The notes under the pieces are model-generated. The model worked only from the letters and a program-made list of their open reading frames with translations. It was not told where the DNA came from and did no database searches. From positions 161,615-225,614 of the forward strand of contig DATGLV010000041.1 in the NCBI GenBank assembly GCA_035293945.1: a stretch of 64,000 bases of DNA, written 5' to 3'. Shown in pieces: positions 17,122 through 26,197 of the stretch (the stretch's first letter is position 1; every line of letters starts with the position of its first letter). The position numbers and the translations under genes were made by a program. Origin of the DNA: VAZQ01 sp035293945. Its GTDB lineage: Bacteria; Pseudomonadota; Alphaproteobacteria; Rhizobiales; Xanthobacteraceae.

Positions 17122-18766
17122 AGACACGCTCCCTGAACGGCTCGACCCCGATCCGTTCGACCGTCTCCAGAAAAATCTCGTCCGGGCGCGCGCGCAGCTC
17201 GAGGTAGGCCGCAACGATATCCTCGACCACGTCCGCGACTTCACCATAGCGCACCGCGGGACCGATGAGCGTGCCGAGCCGCGCTTTTTCGTCGGCGCGT
17301 CCGCCGATGGTGATCTGGTAGAATTCCTCGCCGTTCTTCTCGACGCCCAGGATGCCGATATGGCCGACATGATGATGGCCGCAGGCATTGATGCAGCCGG
17401 AAATATTGATGTGCAGGCGCCCGAGATCGCGGGCGAGATTGATGTCATGGAACCGCCGCGTGATCTCCTGCGCGAGGGGAATCGACCGCGCATTGGCGAG
17501 GCTGCAATAGTCGAGACCCGGGCAGGAGATGATGTCGGAGACGAGGCCGACCGTCGGAGTGGCGACACCGACGCGGTCGAGCCCGCGCCACAGCGCATAG
17601 AGGTCACGCTGGGCGACATGCGGCAGCGCCAGATTCTGCTCATGCCCGACGCGGACCTCACCGAACGAATAGCGATCGGCAAGATCGGCGATCGCATCCA
17701 TCTGCTCGGCGGTGCAGTCGCCGGGCGTGCCGCCTTCAGGCTTGAGCGACATCGTCACGATCGCATAGCCGGGCACCTTATGGTTGGAGACCGAGTTGTC
17801 GACCCACTGGGAAAAGCGCTCGTCGGCGGCGCGCGCGTCTTTGAGCTCCTTCGGTGAGTCCTCGAGGCGCTCGTAATCCGGATATTGGAAGCGGCTGCGG
17901 ATCTCGGCAACAACAGCCGGATCGAGCACGAGCTGTCCATCTTTGATCGGCAGCCATTCGGCTTCGACCTCCTTGGCAAAGGCCTCGGGCCCAAGATCAT
18001 GCACCAGGATCTTGATGCGCGCCTTCCAAATATTGTCGCGGCGCCCGAACTGGTTGTAGGTGCGCAGCACCGCTTCGACATAGCTCAACACGTCGCGGGT
18101 CGGCAGGAACTGCTTGATGGTCTGGGCAAGAAAAGGCGTTCGTCCAAGACCACCGCCGACCATGACCTCGAACCCGAGCTCGCCGGCGCCGTTCCGGTGC
18201 AGGCGTAGCGCCATGTCGTGGATGCGCAGCGCCGCGCGATCATGGCTCGCCGAGCCGACCGCGATCTTGAACTTGCGCGGCATGAAGGAGAACTCAGGAT
18301 GCAGCGTCACGTGCTGGCGGATGACCTCGGCCCAGACGCGCGGATCTTCGATCTCGTCAGGCGTGACCCCGGCCCACTGATCGGTGGTGATGTTGCGCAC
18401 ATTATTGCCGCTGGTCTGCATGCCGTGCATGCCGACGCTGGCGAGGTCAGCCATCGCATTCGGCAATTGCTCGAGCTTGATCCAGTGGTACTGGATGTTC
18501 GTCCGCGTGGTGAAGTGGCCATAGCCGCGGTCGTATTTGCGCGCCACATGCGCCAGCATGCGCAGCTGCGGGGTCGCCAGCGTGCCGTACGGAATGGCGA
18601 TTCGCAGCATGTAGGCATGCAGCTGCAGGTAAACGCCATTCTGCAGGCGCAGCAGCTTGAACTCCTCCTCGGTCAGGTCCCCCGACAAGCGGCGCGCGAC
18701 CTGTCCGCGAAATTCGGACACGCGCTCGCTGAGCAGGGTGCGGTCGAGCTCGTCGTAAATATACAT
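17108..18766 (-). CDS. cysI: Nitrite/sulfite reductase hemoprotein (CysI-type)
   Basis: The 552-residue protein has the two-fold repeated ferrodoxin-like and siroheme domains of sulfite/nitrite reductase. The four cysteines for the [4Fe-4S]-siroheme centre are visible as CPGLDYC and CINACGHHHVGHIGI in the C-terminal third. Substrate-side residues occur in RTNIQYHWIKLEQL and GNNVRNITTDQ. It reduces sulfite to sulfide with six electrons in cysteine synthesis. Neighbours DUF934 (overlapping) and DUF2849 (72 bases upstream) form the usual rhizobial arrangement, and cysD, cysNC and cysK lie just across a divergent promoter region. A nitrite role is less likely given this context. Confidence 0.92.
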   Translation of the reverse strand: MYIYDELDRTLLSERVSEFRGQVARRLSGDLTEEEFKLLRLQNGVYLQLHAYMLRIAIPYGTLATPQLRMLAHVARKYDRGYGHFTTRTNIQYHWIKLEQLPNAMADLASVGMHGMQTSGNNVRNITTDQWAGVTPDEIEDPRVWAEVIRQHVTLHPEFSFMPRKFKIAVGSASHDRAALRIHDMALRLHRNGAGELGFEVMVGGGLGRTPFLAQTIKQFLPTRDVLSYVEAVLRTYNQFGRRDNIWKARIKILVHDLGPEAFAKEVEAEWLPIKDGQLVLDPAVVAEIRSRFQYPDYERLEDSPKELKDARAADERFSQWVDNSVSNHKVPGYAIVTMSLKPEGGTPGDCTAEQMDAIADLADRYSFGEVRVGHEQNLALPHVAQRDLYALWRGLDRVGVATPTVGLVSDIISCPGLDYCSLANARSIPLAQEITRRFHDINLARDLGRLHINISGCINACGHHHVGHIGILGVEKNGEEFYQITIGGRADEKARLGTLIGPAVRYGEVADVVEDIVAAYLELRARPDEIFLETVERIGVEPFRERVYAAR

Positions 18767-18838
18767 CGCGTGCGATCCTGACCGGAAACCCGATATGCCT
18801 TTTTCGCAAGGGCGGGCGTTTTCGGGATGGGCGCTAGC

Positions 18839-19177
18839 TCATATACCGACCGCGACCGGCTCACCACTCGCAATCGGCATCTCGATGGTCGGCCCGGCGA
18901 GCCTGATCCGTTCGCGCAGGTTACCGGGCCGCCGGCTGCCGTCAGCCTGCATCGACACCGGCGCCACATAGGCGCCGACTGCACCGAGATCATCCGCGAT
19001 AGCGGCCTGCAAGAGCTCGGTCGCCGCAGGCGCCGAAGTCACCACATGCGCGCGGCCGAATTCGGTGGTCCAGCCGCCATCCCCGGTGCGATAGATCACA
19101 GCTCCGTCGCGGGTCCGGTTGGCGGTGACCAGAACCGGGCCGGTGATCTTGAGCTTTTTGTCAAGCGGCGAAGTCAT
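18839..19177 (-). CDS. DUF2849 protein upstream of cysI
   Basis: The 112-residue cytosolic protein reads KKLKITGPVLVTANRTRDGAVIYRTGDGGW, then EFGRAHVV and a YVAPVSM segment, matching the DUF2849 family seen next to cysI in Hyphomicrobiales. Its function is not known; the context implies sulfite reduction. It is the first gene of the leftward transcription unit. In many relatives a siroheme synthase gene cysG precedes it; here the divergent cysD comes instead. Confidence 0.85.
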   Translation of the reverse strand: MTSPLDKKLKITGPVLVTANRTRDGAVIYRTGDGGWTTEFGRAHVVTSAPAATELLQAAIADDLGAVGAYVAPVSMQADGSRRPGNLRERIRLAGPTIEMPIASGEPVAVGI

Positions 19178-19481
19178 TTCCAGGCTTCCTCAAATTTCAC
19201 TGTCCAACTGTGCGATCCGCTTCCGCCTCGCGCCGTCACCGAACGTCGCCCTGATGGTGCAGCGCAGGGGTCTTCCCGCCTGCGCAATACATAGCGCGAA
19301 AAGAGAGCGTTGACTAGAACGATTTTCCATATAGAAGGGTTGACGAGGGCGCAAAATAGAAAAATCTTCTACCATGGAAGAGCGATTGCTTGGAACACAG
19401 CCACTACCGATCGGCCGAAAGCGAGATGGTTCTTTTCCTCCCCTCGTCCGGGATGCGCCGGCGGCAAGCGGAGTGAGGCCG

Positions 19482-20276
19482 ATGGACCGCCTCAGCGAGC
19501 TCGAAGCACAAAGCATCTTCATCTTTCGGGAGGCGTTCGCGCGGCTCAAGCGCTTGGCGCTGCTGTGGTCGCTCGGGAAGGATTCCAACGTGATGATCTG
19601 GCTCGCCCGCAAGGCATTTTTCGGGCGCGTGCCGTTCCCGGCCATGCACGTGGACACCGGAAAGAAATTCCCCGAAATGTATGCTTTCCGCGATCACTAC
19701 GCGGCCGAATGGAAGCTCGACCTGCTGATCGAGCCCTGCCCGCCGATCGATGCCGTGGATCAGAGCCTGCCGCCGGCCGCGCGCTCGGCAGCGCGCAAGA
19801 CCGAAGGCTTGAAGCTCGCGCTCGCCAAGCACGGCTTCGACGGCTTGTTCGCCGGCATTCGCCGCGACGAGGAGGCAACCCGCGCCAAGGAGCGGGTGTT
19901 CTCGCCGCGCGGCATCGAGGGCGGATGGGACGTGCGCGACCAGCCACCGGAATTCTGGGATCACTTCAACGCATCGCCGCCGCCCGGCGCGCACTTGCGC
20001 ATTCATCCGATCCTGCATTGGACCGAAGCCGACATCTGGGCCTATACGCGACGCGAGGGCATTCCGATCATCCCGCTTTATCTTGCGCAGGGCGGCAAGC
20101 GCTATCGCTCGCTCGGCGACGCCGACATCACCTTCCCGGTCGCCTCGAACGCCGGCACCATCGACGAAATCATTGCCGAGCTCGAATTGACCAAAATCCC
20201 CGAGCGCTCGGGCCGCGCCATGGACCACGAGTCCGAGGACGCATTCGAGCGCCTGCGCGTGTCCGGATACTTGTAA
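19482..20276 (+). CDS. cysD: Sulfate adenylyltransferase subunit 2 (CysD)
   Basis: I prefer the ATG at 19482, preceded by GGAGTGAGG, because MDRLSELEAQSIFIFREAFA aligns with known CysD starts; this gives 264 residues. An in-frame ATG at 19374 without a ribosome-binding site would add 36 residues. The PP-loop is SLGKDSNVMIWLARKAF, and the family motif FAGIRRDEEATRAKERVFS is intact, as is the C-terminal ESEDAFERLR. CysD forms APS from ATP and sulfate with the GTPase CysN. The cysNC start follows 8 bases after the stop. About 30 residues are missing in the middle relative to E. coli CysD. Confidence 0.92.
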   Translation: MDRLSELEAQSIFIFREAFARLKRLALLWSLGKDSNVMIWLARKAFFGRVPFPAMHVDTGKKFPEMYAFRDHYAAEWKLDLLIEPCPPIDAVDQSLPPAARSAARKTEGLKLALAKHGFDGLFAGIRRDEEATRAKERVFSPRGIEGGWDVRDQPPEFWDHFNASPPPGAHLRIHPILHWTEADIWAYTRREGIPIIPLYLAQGGKRYRSLGDADITFPVASNAGTIDEIIAELELTKIPERSGRAMDHESEDAFERLRVSGYL

Positions 20277-20284
20277 GGCCGCCC

Positions 20285-22180
20285 ATGCTGACCGCCACTT
20301 CGGAACAGCCCTTGTCGATCCTCGCCGGTGAGCCGGTCGCCACACAGGCAGCGCCGGCCGGGCGCCGTCCGCTCGTGCGCATTGTCATCGTCGGGCATGT
20401 CGACCACGGCAAATCAACCCTGATCGGGCGCCTCCTGCATGAAACCGGCAGCCTGCCGGATGGCAAGCTGGAGCAGCTCAAGGCAGTGAGCGCGCGCCGC
20501 GGCATGCCGTTCGAGTGGTCGTTCCTGCTCGACGCGTTGCAGACCGAGCGTGACCAGGGCATCACGCTTGATACGACCCAGATCCGCTTCCGCACGGCGG
20601 CGCGCGATTTCGTGCTGATCGATGCGCCGGGCCACGCCGAATTCCTGCGCAACATGATCACCGGCGCGTCACAGGCCGATGCGGCGCTCCTCATCGTCGA
20701 TGCCGCCGAAGGCGTCCGTGACCAGACCCGCCGGCACGGCTACTTGCTGCATCTCCTCGGCGTGCGGCAGGTTGCGGTCGTCATCAACAAGATGGATCGG
20801 GTAAACTTTGCGCAAGCGCGCTTTCGCGACATCGAGACGGAAATCTCCACACACCTCACCAATCTCGGACTTACTCCGCTTGCCGTCATCCCGATCTCGG
20901 CGCGCGAGGGCGACGGCGTTGCCCGGCGGAGCGACGCGATCGCCTGGTACCACGGGCCGACCGTAATCGAGACGCTCGATGGCTTTTCGCCGGCGCGTCA
21001 GCCCGACGAGCTGGCGCTGCGCCTGCCAGTGCAGGCGGTCTACAAGTTCGACGACCGGCGTATCGTGGCGGGACGGATCGAGACCGGGGCTATCGCGGTC
21101 GGCGATGAAATCGTGATCATGCCTGCGGGCAAGACCGCCCGCGTTCGCTCTATCGAATCCTGGCCGGAACCGCTCGAGCCGCCGCGCGCGGCCTTTGCGG
21201 GACAATCGATCGGCATCACGCTCGACAGCGAGATCTTTCTCGACCGCGGCGACGTGGTCTCGACCGCCGCGGTTCGCCCCAAAGCGGCGCAGCGGCTGCG
21301 CGCGCGGGTGTTCTGGCTCAATGAAGAGCCGCTGTCGGTCGGCACAAGCCTTATCGTGCGGATCGGCACTGCGGAGGCGCGTGGCACGATTGCGGCCATC
21401 CAGAAGGCAGTCGACCCAGGGGCGCTGTCCGCGACCGAAGCCTCGGCAGTGGCGCAGAACCACGTGGGCGAGATCGATATCACCCTGGCTCGGCCGCTCG
21501 CAGTCGATACCCATGCGGTCAACGCCCGCATGGGGCGCATTGTGTTGGACCTGAGGGGGCGCATTTCCGGCGGCGGCCTGGTGCTGACGCTCGATCCGCC
21601 CGCCGCGACGGTGCGCGAAAGCACCACCGAAGCGCACGGCACATCGCTCAGATCCGTGCTGTTGCCGGCCGAGCGCGCGGCCCGCGTAGGCCATGGTGGC
21701 GCCGTCGTTTGGCTGACCGGCCGCAAAGGCTCCGGCAAATCCGAGCTCGCGCGCGCCTTCGAGCGACGGCTCTTCGATCGCGGCGGCGCGCCGATCGTGC
21801 TCGACAGCAACGACCTGGCGCGCGGTCTCAACGCCGATCTCGACAACGGCCCAGCTGATCTGGCCGAGAGCATTCGCCGCATCACCGAGACCGCCGCGCA
21901 CCTCGCCCGAAGCGGCTTCATCGTGATCGTCGCTGCCCACGCGCCTGCGGCCGAGAGCCGTGCCAGGGCCCGCAAGATCGGCGGCAAGGCTTTCTACGAA
22001 GTGCACGTCGACGCCGGAGGCGAGGCCGATCGCGCTTTCGAGGCGCCGGACGCTCCCGATCTCAGGGTCGATGGCGGGCATCGTGCCGAAACAAATTCGC
22101 TCGAGATCGAGCAGCTCCTGATCAACGCCGGCGTGATTACCGGTGGCGATCGCCCCCCCGGCGGCGAATTCGCGATTTGA
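20285..22180 (+). CDS. cysN: Sulfate adenylyltransferase subunit 1 / APS-kinase-like fusion (CysNC)
   Basis: This 631-residue protein has an elongation-factor-like GTPase: G1 GHVDHGKST at 37-45, DAPGHAEF, NKMDRV and the following beta-barrels. It couples GTP hydrolysis to APS synthesis with CysD. From about residue 469 a CysC-like APS kinase domain follows. The P-loop is GRKGSGKS, but the usual LDGDNVR motif reads LDSNDLA, and the canonical DPKGLYKKAR segment is not found; the domain is also shorter (about 160 versus 200 residues). The GTPase half looks active; the kinase half is probably degenerate. APS-reducing alphaproteobacteria do not need PAPS for cysteine, which would fit. The gene symbol refers to the CysN part. 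Confidence 0.88.
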   Translation: MLTATSEQPLSILAGEPVATQAAPAGRRPLVRIVIVGHVDHGKSTLIGRLLHETGSLPDGKLEQLKAVSARRGMPFEWSFLLDALQTERDQGITLDTTQIRFRTAARDFVLIDAPGHAEFLRNMITGASQADAALLIVDAAEGVRDQTRRHGYLLHLLGVRQVAVVINKMDRVNFAQARFRDIETEISTHLTNLGLTPLAVIPISAREGDGVARRSDAIAWYHGPTVIETLDGFSPARQPDELALRLPVQAVYKFDDRRIVAGRIETGAIAVGDEIVIMPAGKTARVRSIESWPEPLEPPRAAFAGQSIGITLDSEIFLDRGDVVSTAAVRPKAAQRLRARVFWLNEEPLSVGTSLIVRIGTAEARGTIAAIQKAVDPGALSATEASAVAQNHVGEIDITLARPLAVDTHAVNARMGRIVLDLRGRISGGGLVLTLDPPAATVRESTTEAHGTSLRSVLLPAERAARVGHGGAVVWLTGRKGSGKSELARAFERRLFDRGGAPIVLDSNDLARGLNADLDNGPADLAESIRRITETAAHLARSGFIVIVAAHAPAAESRARARKIGGKAFYEVHVDAGGEADRAFEAPDAPDLRVDGGHRAETNSLEIEQLLINAGVITGGDRPPGGEFAI

Positions 22181-22257
22181 TCAGGACCACTGCGCCTCGG
22201 CCTGCACTCGTTTAAGCTATTTGAATCTCGTTCCCCCTCCAGCTCGTGGGGTCCCTC

Positions 22258-23253
22258 ATGCCTGCAAATGAAGCATTCAAAACCGCAGCACCACAGCGCG
22301 AGACACGCCGCCCCGGTCGCGGTCGCGTGTTCAACTCGATCACCGAAGCAATCGGCGACACTCCGATCGTGCGACTGACGCGGCTGCCGGCGCAGCATGG
22401 TGTCAAGGCCAACATTTTCGCCAAGCTCGAATTCTTCAATCCGGCGGCGAGCGTCAAGGATCGCATCGGCGTCGCCATGATCGAGGCGATGGAAGCGGCC
22501 GGCTTGATCGGCCCCGACACGGTGCTGGTCGAGCCGACCTCGGGCAATACCGGCATTGCGCTCGCTTTCACGGCTGCCGCGCGCGGCTATCGGTTGATCC
22601 TGGTAATGCCGGAATCCATGTCGGTCGAGCGGCGCAAGATACTCAAGCTGCTCGGCGCCGAGCTCTATCTGACACCGGCCGCCCAGGGCATGCGCGGCGC
22701 GATCGCCAAGGCGGAGGAGATCCTGCGCGAGTATCCCCGCGCGGTCATGCCGCAACAGTTCAAGCATCTCGCCAATCCGGCGATACACCGCCGCACGACC
22801 GCCGAGGAGATATGGAACGATACCAGCGGCGAGATCGACGTGTTCGTGGCCGGCGTCGGCACCGGCGGCACCATTACGGGCGTCGGCCAAGTGCTCAAGC
22901 CGCGCAAGCCATCGTTGCGCGTCATAGCGGTCGAGCCCGAGGACAGCGCGGTGCTTTCCGGCGGGCAGGCAGGCCCGCACAAGATTCAAGGGCTCGGCGC
23001 AGGCTTCATCCCGGACATTCTCGACCGCTCGGTGATCGACGAGGTGGTCACGATCAGCAATCAGACTGCGTTTGATACCGCCCGCGCCCTGGCGCGCCTG
23101 GAAGGCATACTGGGCGGCATCTCGTCGGGGGCCGCAGTCGCGGCTGCGCTGGAAGTCGGCAAGCGCCCCGCCCTCGCGGGCAAGAACATCGTGGTCGTGG
23201 TGCCATCATTTGCCGAGCGTTATTTGTCGACTGCGCTGTTCGAGGGGGTGTGA
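22258..23253 (+). CDS. cysK: Cysteine synthase A (O-acetylserine sulfhydrylase)
   Basis: Starting at ATG 22258 the product has 331 residues. The PLP lysine lies in NPAASVKDRIGVAMI, the substrate loop is TSGNTGIALAF, and the phosphate-binding loop is GVGTGGTITGVG; the end segment GILGGISSGAAVAAAL is also conserved. The enzyme makes cysteine from O-acetylserine and sulfide, the product of the neighbouring CysI. It follows cysNC after 77 bases on the same strand. The N-terminal extension (about 20 residues before VFNSITEAIGDTPIV) is not part of the conserved core. Confidence 0.93.
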   Translation: MPANEAFKTAAPQRETRRPGRGRVFNSITEAIGDTPIVRLTRLPAQHGVKANIFAKLEFFNPAASVKDRIGVAMIEAMEAAGLIGPDTVLVEPTSGNTGIALAFTAAARGYRLILVMPESMSVERRKILKLLGAELYLTPAAQGMRGAIAKAEEILREYPRAVMPQQFKHLANPAIHRRTTAEEIWNDTSGEIDVFVAGVGTGGTITGVGQVLKPRKPSLRVIAVEPEDSAVLSGGQAGPHKIQGLGAGFIPDILDRSVIDEVVTISNQTAFDTARALARLEGILGGISSGAAVAAALEVGKRPALAGKNIVVVVPSFAERYLSTALFEGV

Positions 23254-23323
23254 GTTCTGGGCTTGCGTAGACCGCTCTTTGACCGATGTTCCCTTCCAGC
23301 TTGAGCTTCACACACTTGCTTCC

Positions 23324-23824
23324 TCAAAGCCGGATCGACAACGCACTCAGCGCATCCCAGATCAGCACCGCCGGCGGACCGAACACGATGTCGATCACGT
23401 TGGCCATGCGCGAGGAGAGGCGGTCGGCGGGATCGAGCTTGCGGCGAACCTTGATGAAGCGCGCGCCCGCACGACGCGCCAACAACCCGTCGGTCAAATC
23501 CTTGTCGCCGATCACCACCATCGGCCTGCCCTTGCGCTCGAGGCTCGCGATCGCTTGCAGGCTCGGCTTGCGGAACAGGACCGGGCAGATGCTCACCTGC
23601 AATTGCGCCCCGAGCATCGCCAGGCGCTCGGCATAATTGCCGCGGCGGCTGTTGGAGCAGAGGCAGATCTCGTTTCCTCGGGACTTTATCTCGTTCACTT
23701 TCGCGACCGCTTCCGGAGGGGCGACCTGCCCGGCGTCAGGCACGATGGTGCCATCGACGTCGAGAACGACCACCGCATTGGCGAACGCGAAGTCTTGTTG
23801 CTCGAAATATAAAAGCTGGCTCAT
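23324..23824 (-). CDS. HAD-superfamily phosphatase (YqeG/IIIA-like)
   Basis: The 166-residue protein contains HAD motif I as VVVLDVDGTIVPDAG, motif II as CLCSNSRRGN, the lysine in FRKPSL and motif III/IV as VVIGDKDLTDGLLA. There is no inserted cap domain, as in the YqeG or Gep4-like group that dephosphorylates phosphatidylglycerophosphate or similar molecules. The C-terminal FGPPAVLIWDALSALSIRL may be a membrane-associating helix. It lies 36 bases after the CoxL-type gene on the same strand, so it may be transcribed with it. The substrate is unknown. Confidence 0.8.
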   Translation of the reverse strand: MSQLLYFEQQDFAFANAVVVLDVDGTIVPDAGQVAPPEAVAKVNEIKSRGNEICLCSNSRRGNYAERLAMLGAQLQVSICPVLFRKPSLQAIASLERKGRPMVVIGDKDLTDGLLARRAGARFIKVRRKLDPADRLSSRMANVIDIVFGPPAVLIWDALSALSIRL

Positions 23825-23860
23825 CACCAGTCTAGTTGTTCTCTGAAGAGTGAAGTCGAA

Positions 23861-26188
23861 TCAGGCCGCCCGCCGCGCTGCTTGAATCAGCGCGACGATC
23901 CGCTCCGGCGTGATCGGCGCCTCCGCGACGCGGACGCCGAACGGCGATAGCGCGTCTTCGACCGCGGACAGAAGGGCAGCGATCGCCGGGATGGTGCCGC
24001 CCTCGCCTGCACCCTTGATGCCGAGCGGATTGAGCGGGCTCGGCGTCGTCATATGCAGCACCTCGACATTGGGCGAGCAGGTTGCGAGCGGCAGCAGATA
24101 TTCGCCGAAGTTCGTCGATAGCGGCTGCGCCTGCCCGTCATAGAACATCCGCTCGAAGAACGCATTGCCCAGTCCATGAATGACGCCGCCGATCACCTGG
24201 CCTTCGACCACCATCGGATTGATCACATGTCCGCAATCGTGCATCACCACATAACGCAGCACCTGCACATTTCCGGTTTCGATATCCACCTCGACCTCGG
24301 CGACATGCGTGCCGTTCGAATAAGTCGACTGGTCGGGCGTGAAATGGCTCGCCGCCTCGAGCCCGGGGCTCGGACCGCCGGCCATGGAATAGCCCGGCAT
24401 GCCGACCGCGCGCGCCGCAATCTCGCGGAAGCTCTTCTTCATGTCAGAGCCGGCGATCTTGGCGTGACTGTCCTCCAGCACGATGTCATCCGCGGAAGCC
24501 TCCATCATCTCGGCGGCGAATTGCTTGATCTTGTGCGCAAGCTCCTTGGCGGCGAGATGCACCGACGATCCGGCGTTAACAGCCGTGCGCGCCGCAAACG
24601 AGCCGACCCCAAGCGCGGTCGCAGCCGTATCGCCGGTCACGACGGTGATGTCGTCGGGCGTCAGCCCGAGATGATCGGCGGCGATCTGCGCGAGCGTGGT
24701 CTTGTGCGATTGCCCCTGCGGGGTTGCGCCAGTCGCCACCGTGACCTTGCCGCTGGTCGATACGCGTGCAGTCGCGCTCTCGTAAGGTCCCAGCCCCGTC
24801 GCCTCGACCGCATTGGCGATGCCGATGCCGATATACCGGCCCGCCGCACGCGCCGCTCTTTGCCGCGCCGGAAACCCCGCATAGTCGGCCGCCGCAAGCG
24901 CCTGCTCCTGGCAGGTCGGATAATCGCCGCTGTCATAGGTCACCGGGCGGCCGTCGCGGAAGATGATGCCGACCCGGTAGGGCATCTGCTCCGGCCTGAT
25001 AAAATTGCGGCGCCTGACCTCGGCGCGATCGAGATTCAATTCGCGCGCCACGCGGTCCATCAGCCGCTCCATCACCACCGCAGCTTGCGGGCGGCCCGCA
25101 CCGCGCACCGGCGAGGTCGGCACTTTGTTGGTGAAGGCGACCGCGACATCGAGATGGAAGCTCGGGATGACATAGGGGCCAGGCACCGAGGTCGCGGCGA
25201 TCCACGGCAGCACGACGCCCCACGGCATGTAGGCGCCGGCCTCGTGGGTCAGGCGGCCTCGCACCCCGAGGATGCGCGCCTCGTCGTCGACCGCGATCTC
25301 CATGCCCCAATGCTGATCGCGTTCCTGCTGAGTAGAGAGGAAGTTCTCGCGCCGGTCTTCAATCCATTTGACCGGCCGCTTGAGTGCGAGCGCTGTCGCG
25401 GCGAGCGCGCCGTATTCGGCATAGAAGCTGCCCTTGGGGCCGAAGCCGCCGCCGACGTCGGGCGTCACGATGCGCAGCTGATGATCAGCCCAATCGAGCA
25501 GGTCGAGCAGCACGCGTTTGTGGCGATGCGGCCCCTGCGAGGAGACGTAGATGGTGAGCGCCTCGCCCATGGGATCCGGCGCCGCGATCATTCCGCGGCA
25601 CTCGAGGAAGAACGGTCCACCGCGATGCTGGAACAGCTGCTCGCGAAAAGTATGCGGCGCCCGCGCGAAGGCGGCATCTGCATTGCCGACATTCACCGGA
25701 ATCACCGCGGCGAGATTGGATGGTGCGTCCCGATGGGCGAGCGGCGCGCCGGCTTTGAGCGCCGCGACACAATCCGACACCGCCGGCAGCGGCTCGAAAT
25801 CGATCTCGACCAGCGCCGCCGCGTCCTCGGCGAGATAGCGAGTCTCGGCCACAACGATCGCGATCGGCTCGCCGACAAAACAGACTTCGTCTTTGGCGAG
25901 GCAATAAGGCATCAACGGCTGCTTGATGGCTGGGCTCGGCACCAGGAGCGGCACCGTCTGCCGCTGCATCGACAACGGCAGGTCAGCGAAGGTGATGACC
26001 GCGTGCACGCCAGGAAGCGACAGTGCGGCGCGCTTGTCGATGCCGCGGATGCCGGCATGCGCGTGCGGGCTGCGCAGCACCACAGCATGAAGCAAGCCCG
26101 GCAACACGATGTCATCGACATAGCACCCGCGCCCGGTGAGGAAGAGAGGATCCTCCTTGCGCTTGATGCTCGAGCCGAACCACCCCAT
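23861..26188 (-). CDS. CoxL-type (form II-like) molybdopterin-binding hydroxylase subunit
   Basis: The 775-residue protein begins MGWFGSSIKRKEDPLFLTGRGCYVDDIVLPG, as in xanthine dehydrogenase-family large subunits. It has the GGGFGPKG molybdopterin loop and the catalytic glutamate in GIKGAGEGGTIPA. The active-site loop reads SPVRGAGRPQA, close to the AYRGAGR of form II enzymes and lacking the CSFR cysteine that binds copper in true CO dehydrogenase. It is therefore more likely a hydroxylase of organic substrates. It follows a UbiD decarboxylase gene by 9 bases. No FAD or [2Fe-2S] subunit genes are nearby, which is unusual. Confidence 0.9.
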   Translation of the reverse strand: MGWFGSSIKRKEDPLFLTGRGCYVDDIVLPGLLHAVVLRSPHAHAGIRGIDKRAALSLPGVHAVITFADLPLSMQRQTVPLLVPSPAIKQPLMPYCLAKDEVCFVGEPIAIVVAETRYLAEDAAALVEIDFEPLPAVSDCVAALKAGAPLAHRDAPSNLAAVIPVNVGNADAAFARAPHTFREQLFQHRGGPFFLECRGMIAAPDPMGEALTIYVSSQGPHRHKRVLLDLLDWADHQLRIVTPDVGGGFGPKGSFYAEYGALAATALALKRPVKWIEDRRENFLSTQQERDQHWGMEIAVDDEARILGVRGRLTHEAGAYMPWGVVLPWIAATSVPGPYVIPSFHLDVAVAFTNKVPTSPVRGAGRPQAAVVMERLMDRVARELNLDRAEVRRRNFIRPEQMPYRVGIIFRDGRPVTYDSGDYPTCQEQALAAADYAGFPARQRAARAAGRYIGIGIANAVEATGLGPYESATARVSTSGKVTVATGATPQGQSHKTTLAQIAADHLGLTPDDITVVTGDTAATALGVGSFAARTAVNAGSSVHLAAKELAHKIKQFAAEMMEASADDIVLEDSHAKIAGSDMKKSFREIAARAVGMPGYSMAGGPSPGLEAASHFTPDQSTYSNGTHVAEVEVDIETGNVQVLRYVVMHDCGHVINPMVVEGQVIGGVIHGLGNAFFERMFYDGQAQPLSTNFGEYLLPLATCSPNVEVLHMTTPSPLNPLGIKGAGEGGTIPAIAALLSAVEDALSPFGVRVAEAPITPERIVALIQAARRAA

Positions 26189-26197
26189 CGGTGCTGC

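Noticed and set aside
19310..20284. Long open frame leading into cysN on the same strand
   Set aside because: The first 325 codons are out-of-frame reading of cysD. The CysN protein clearly begins at 20285 with its own start and the GTPase N-terminus.
23861..26188. Aerobic CO dehydrogenase (form I)
   Set aside because: The active-site loop is PVRGAGRP without the cysteine that holds copper, and the CoxM and CoxS genes are absent.
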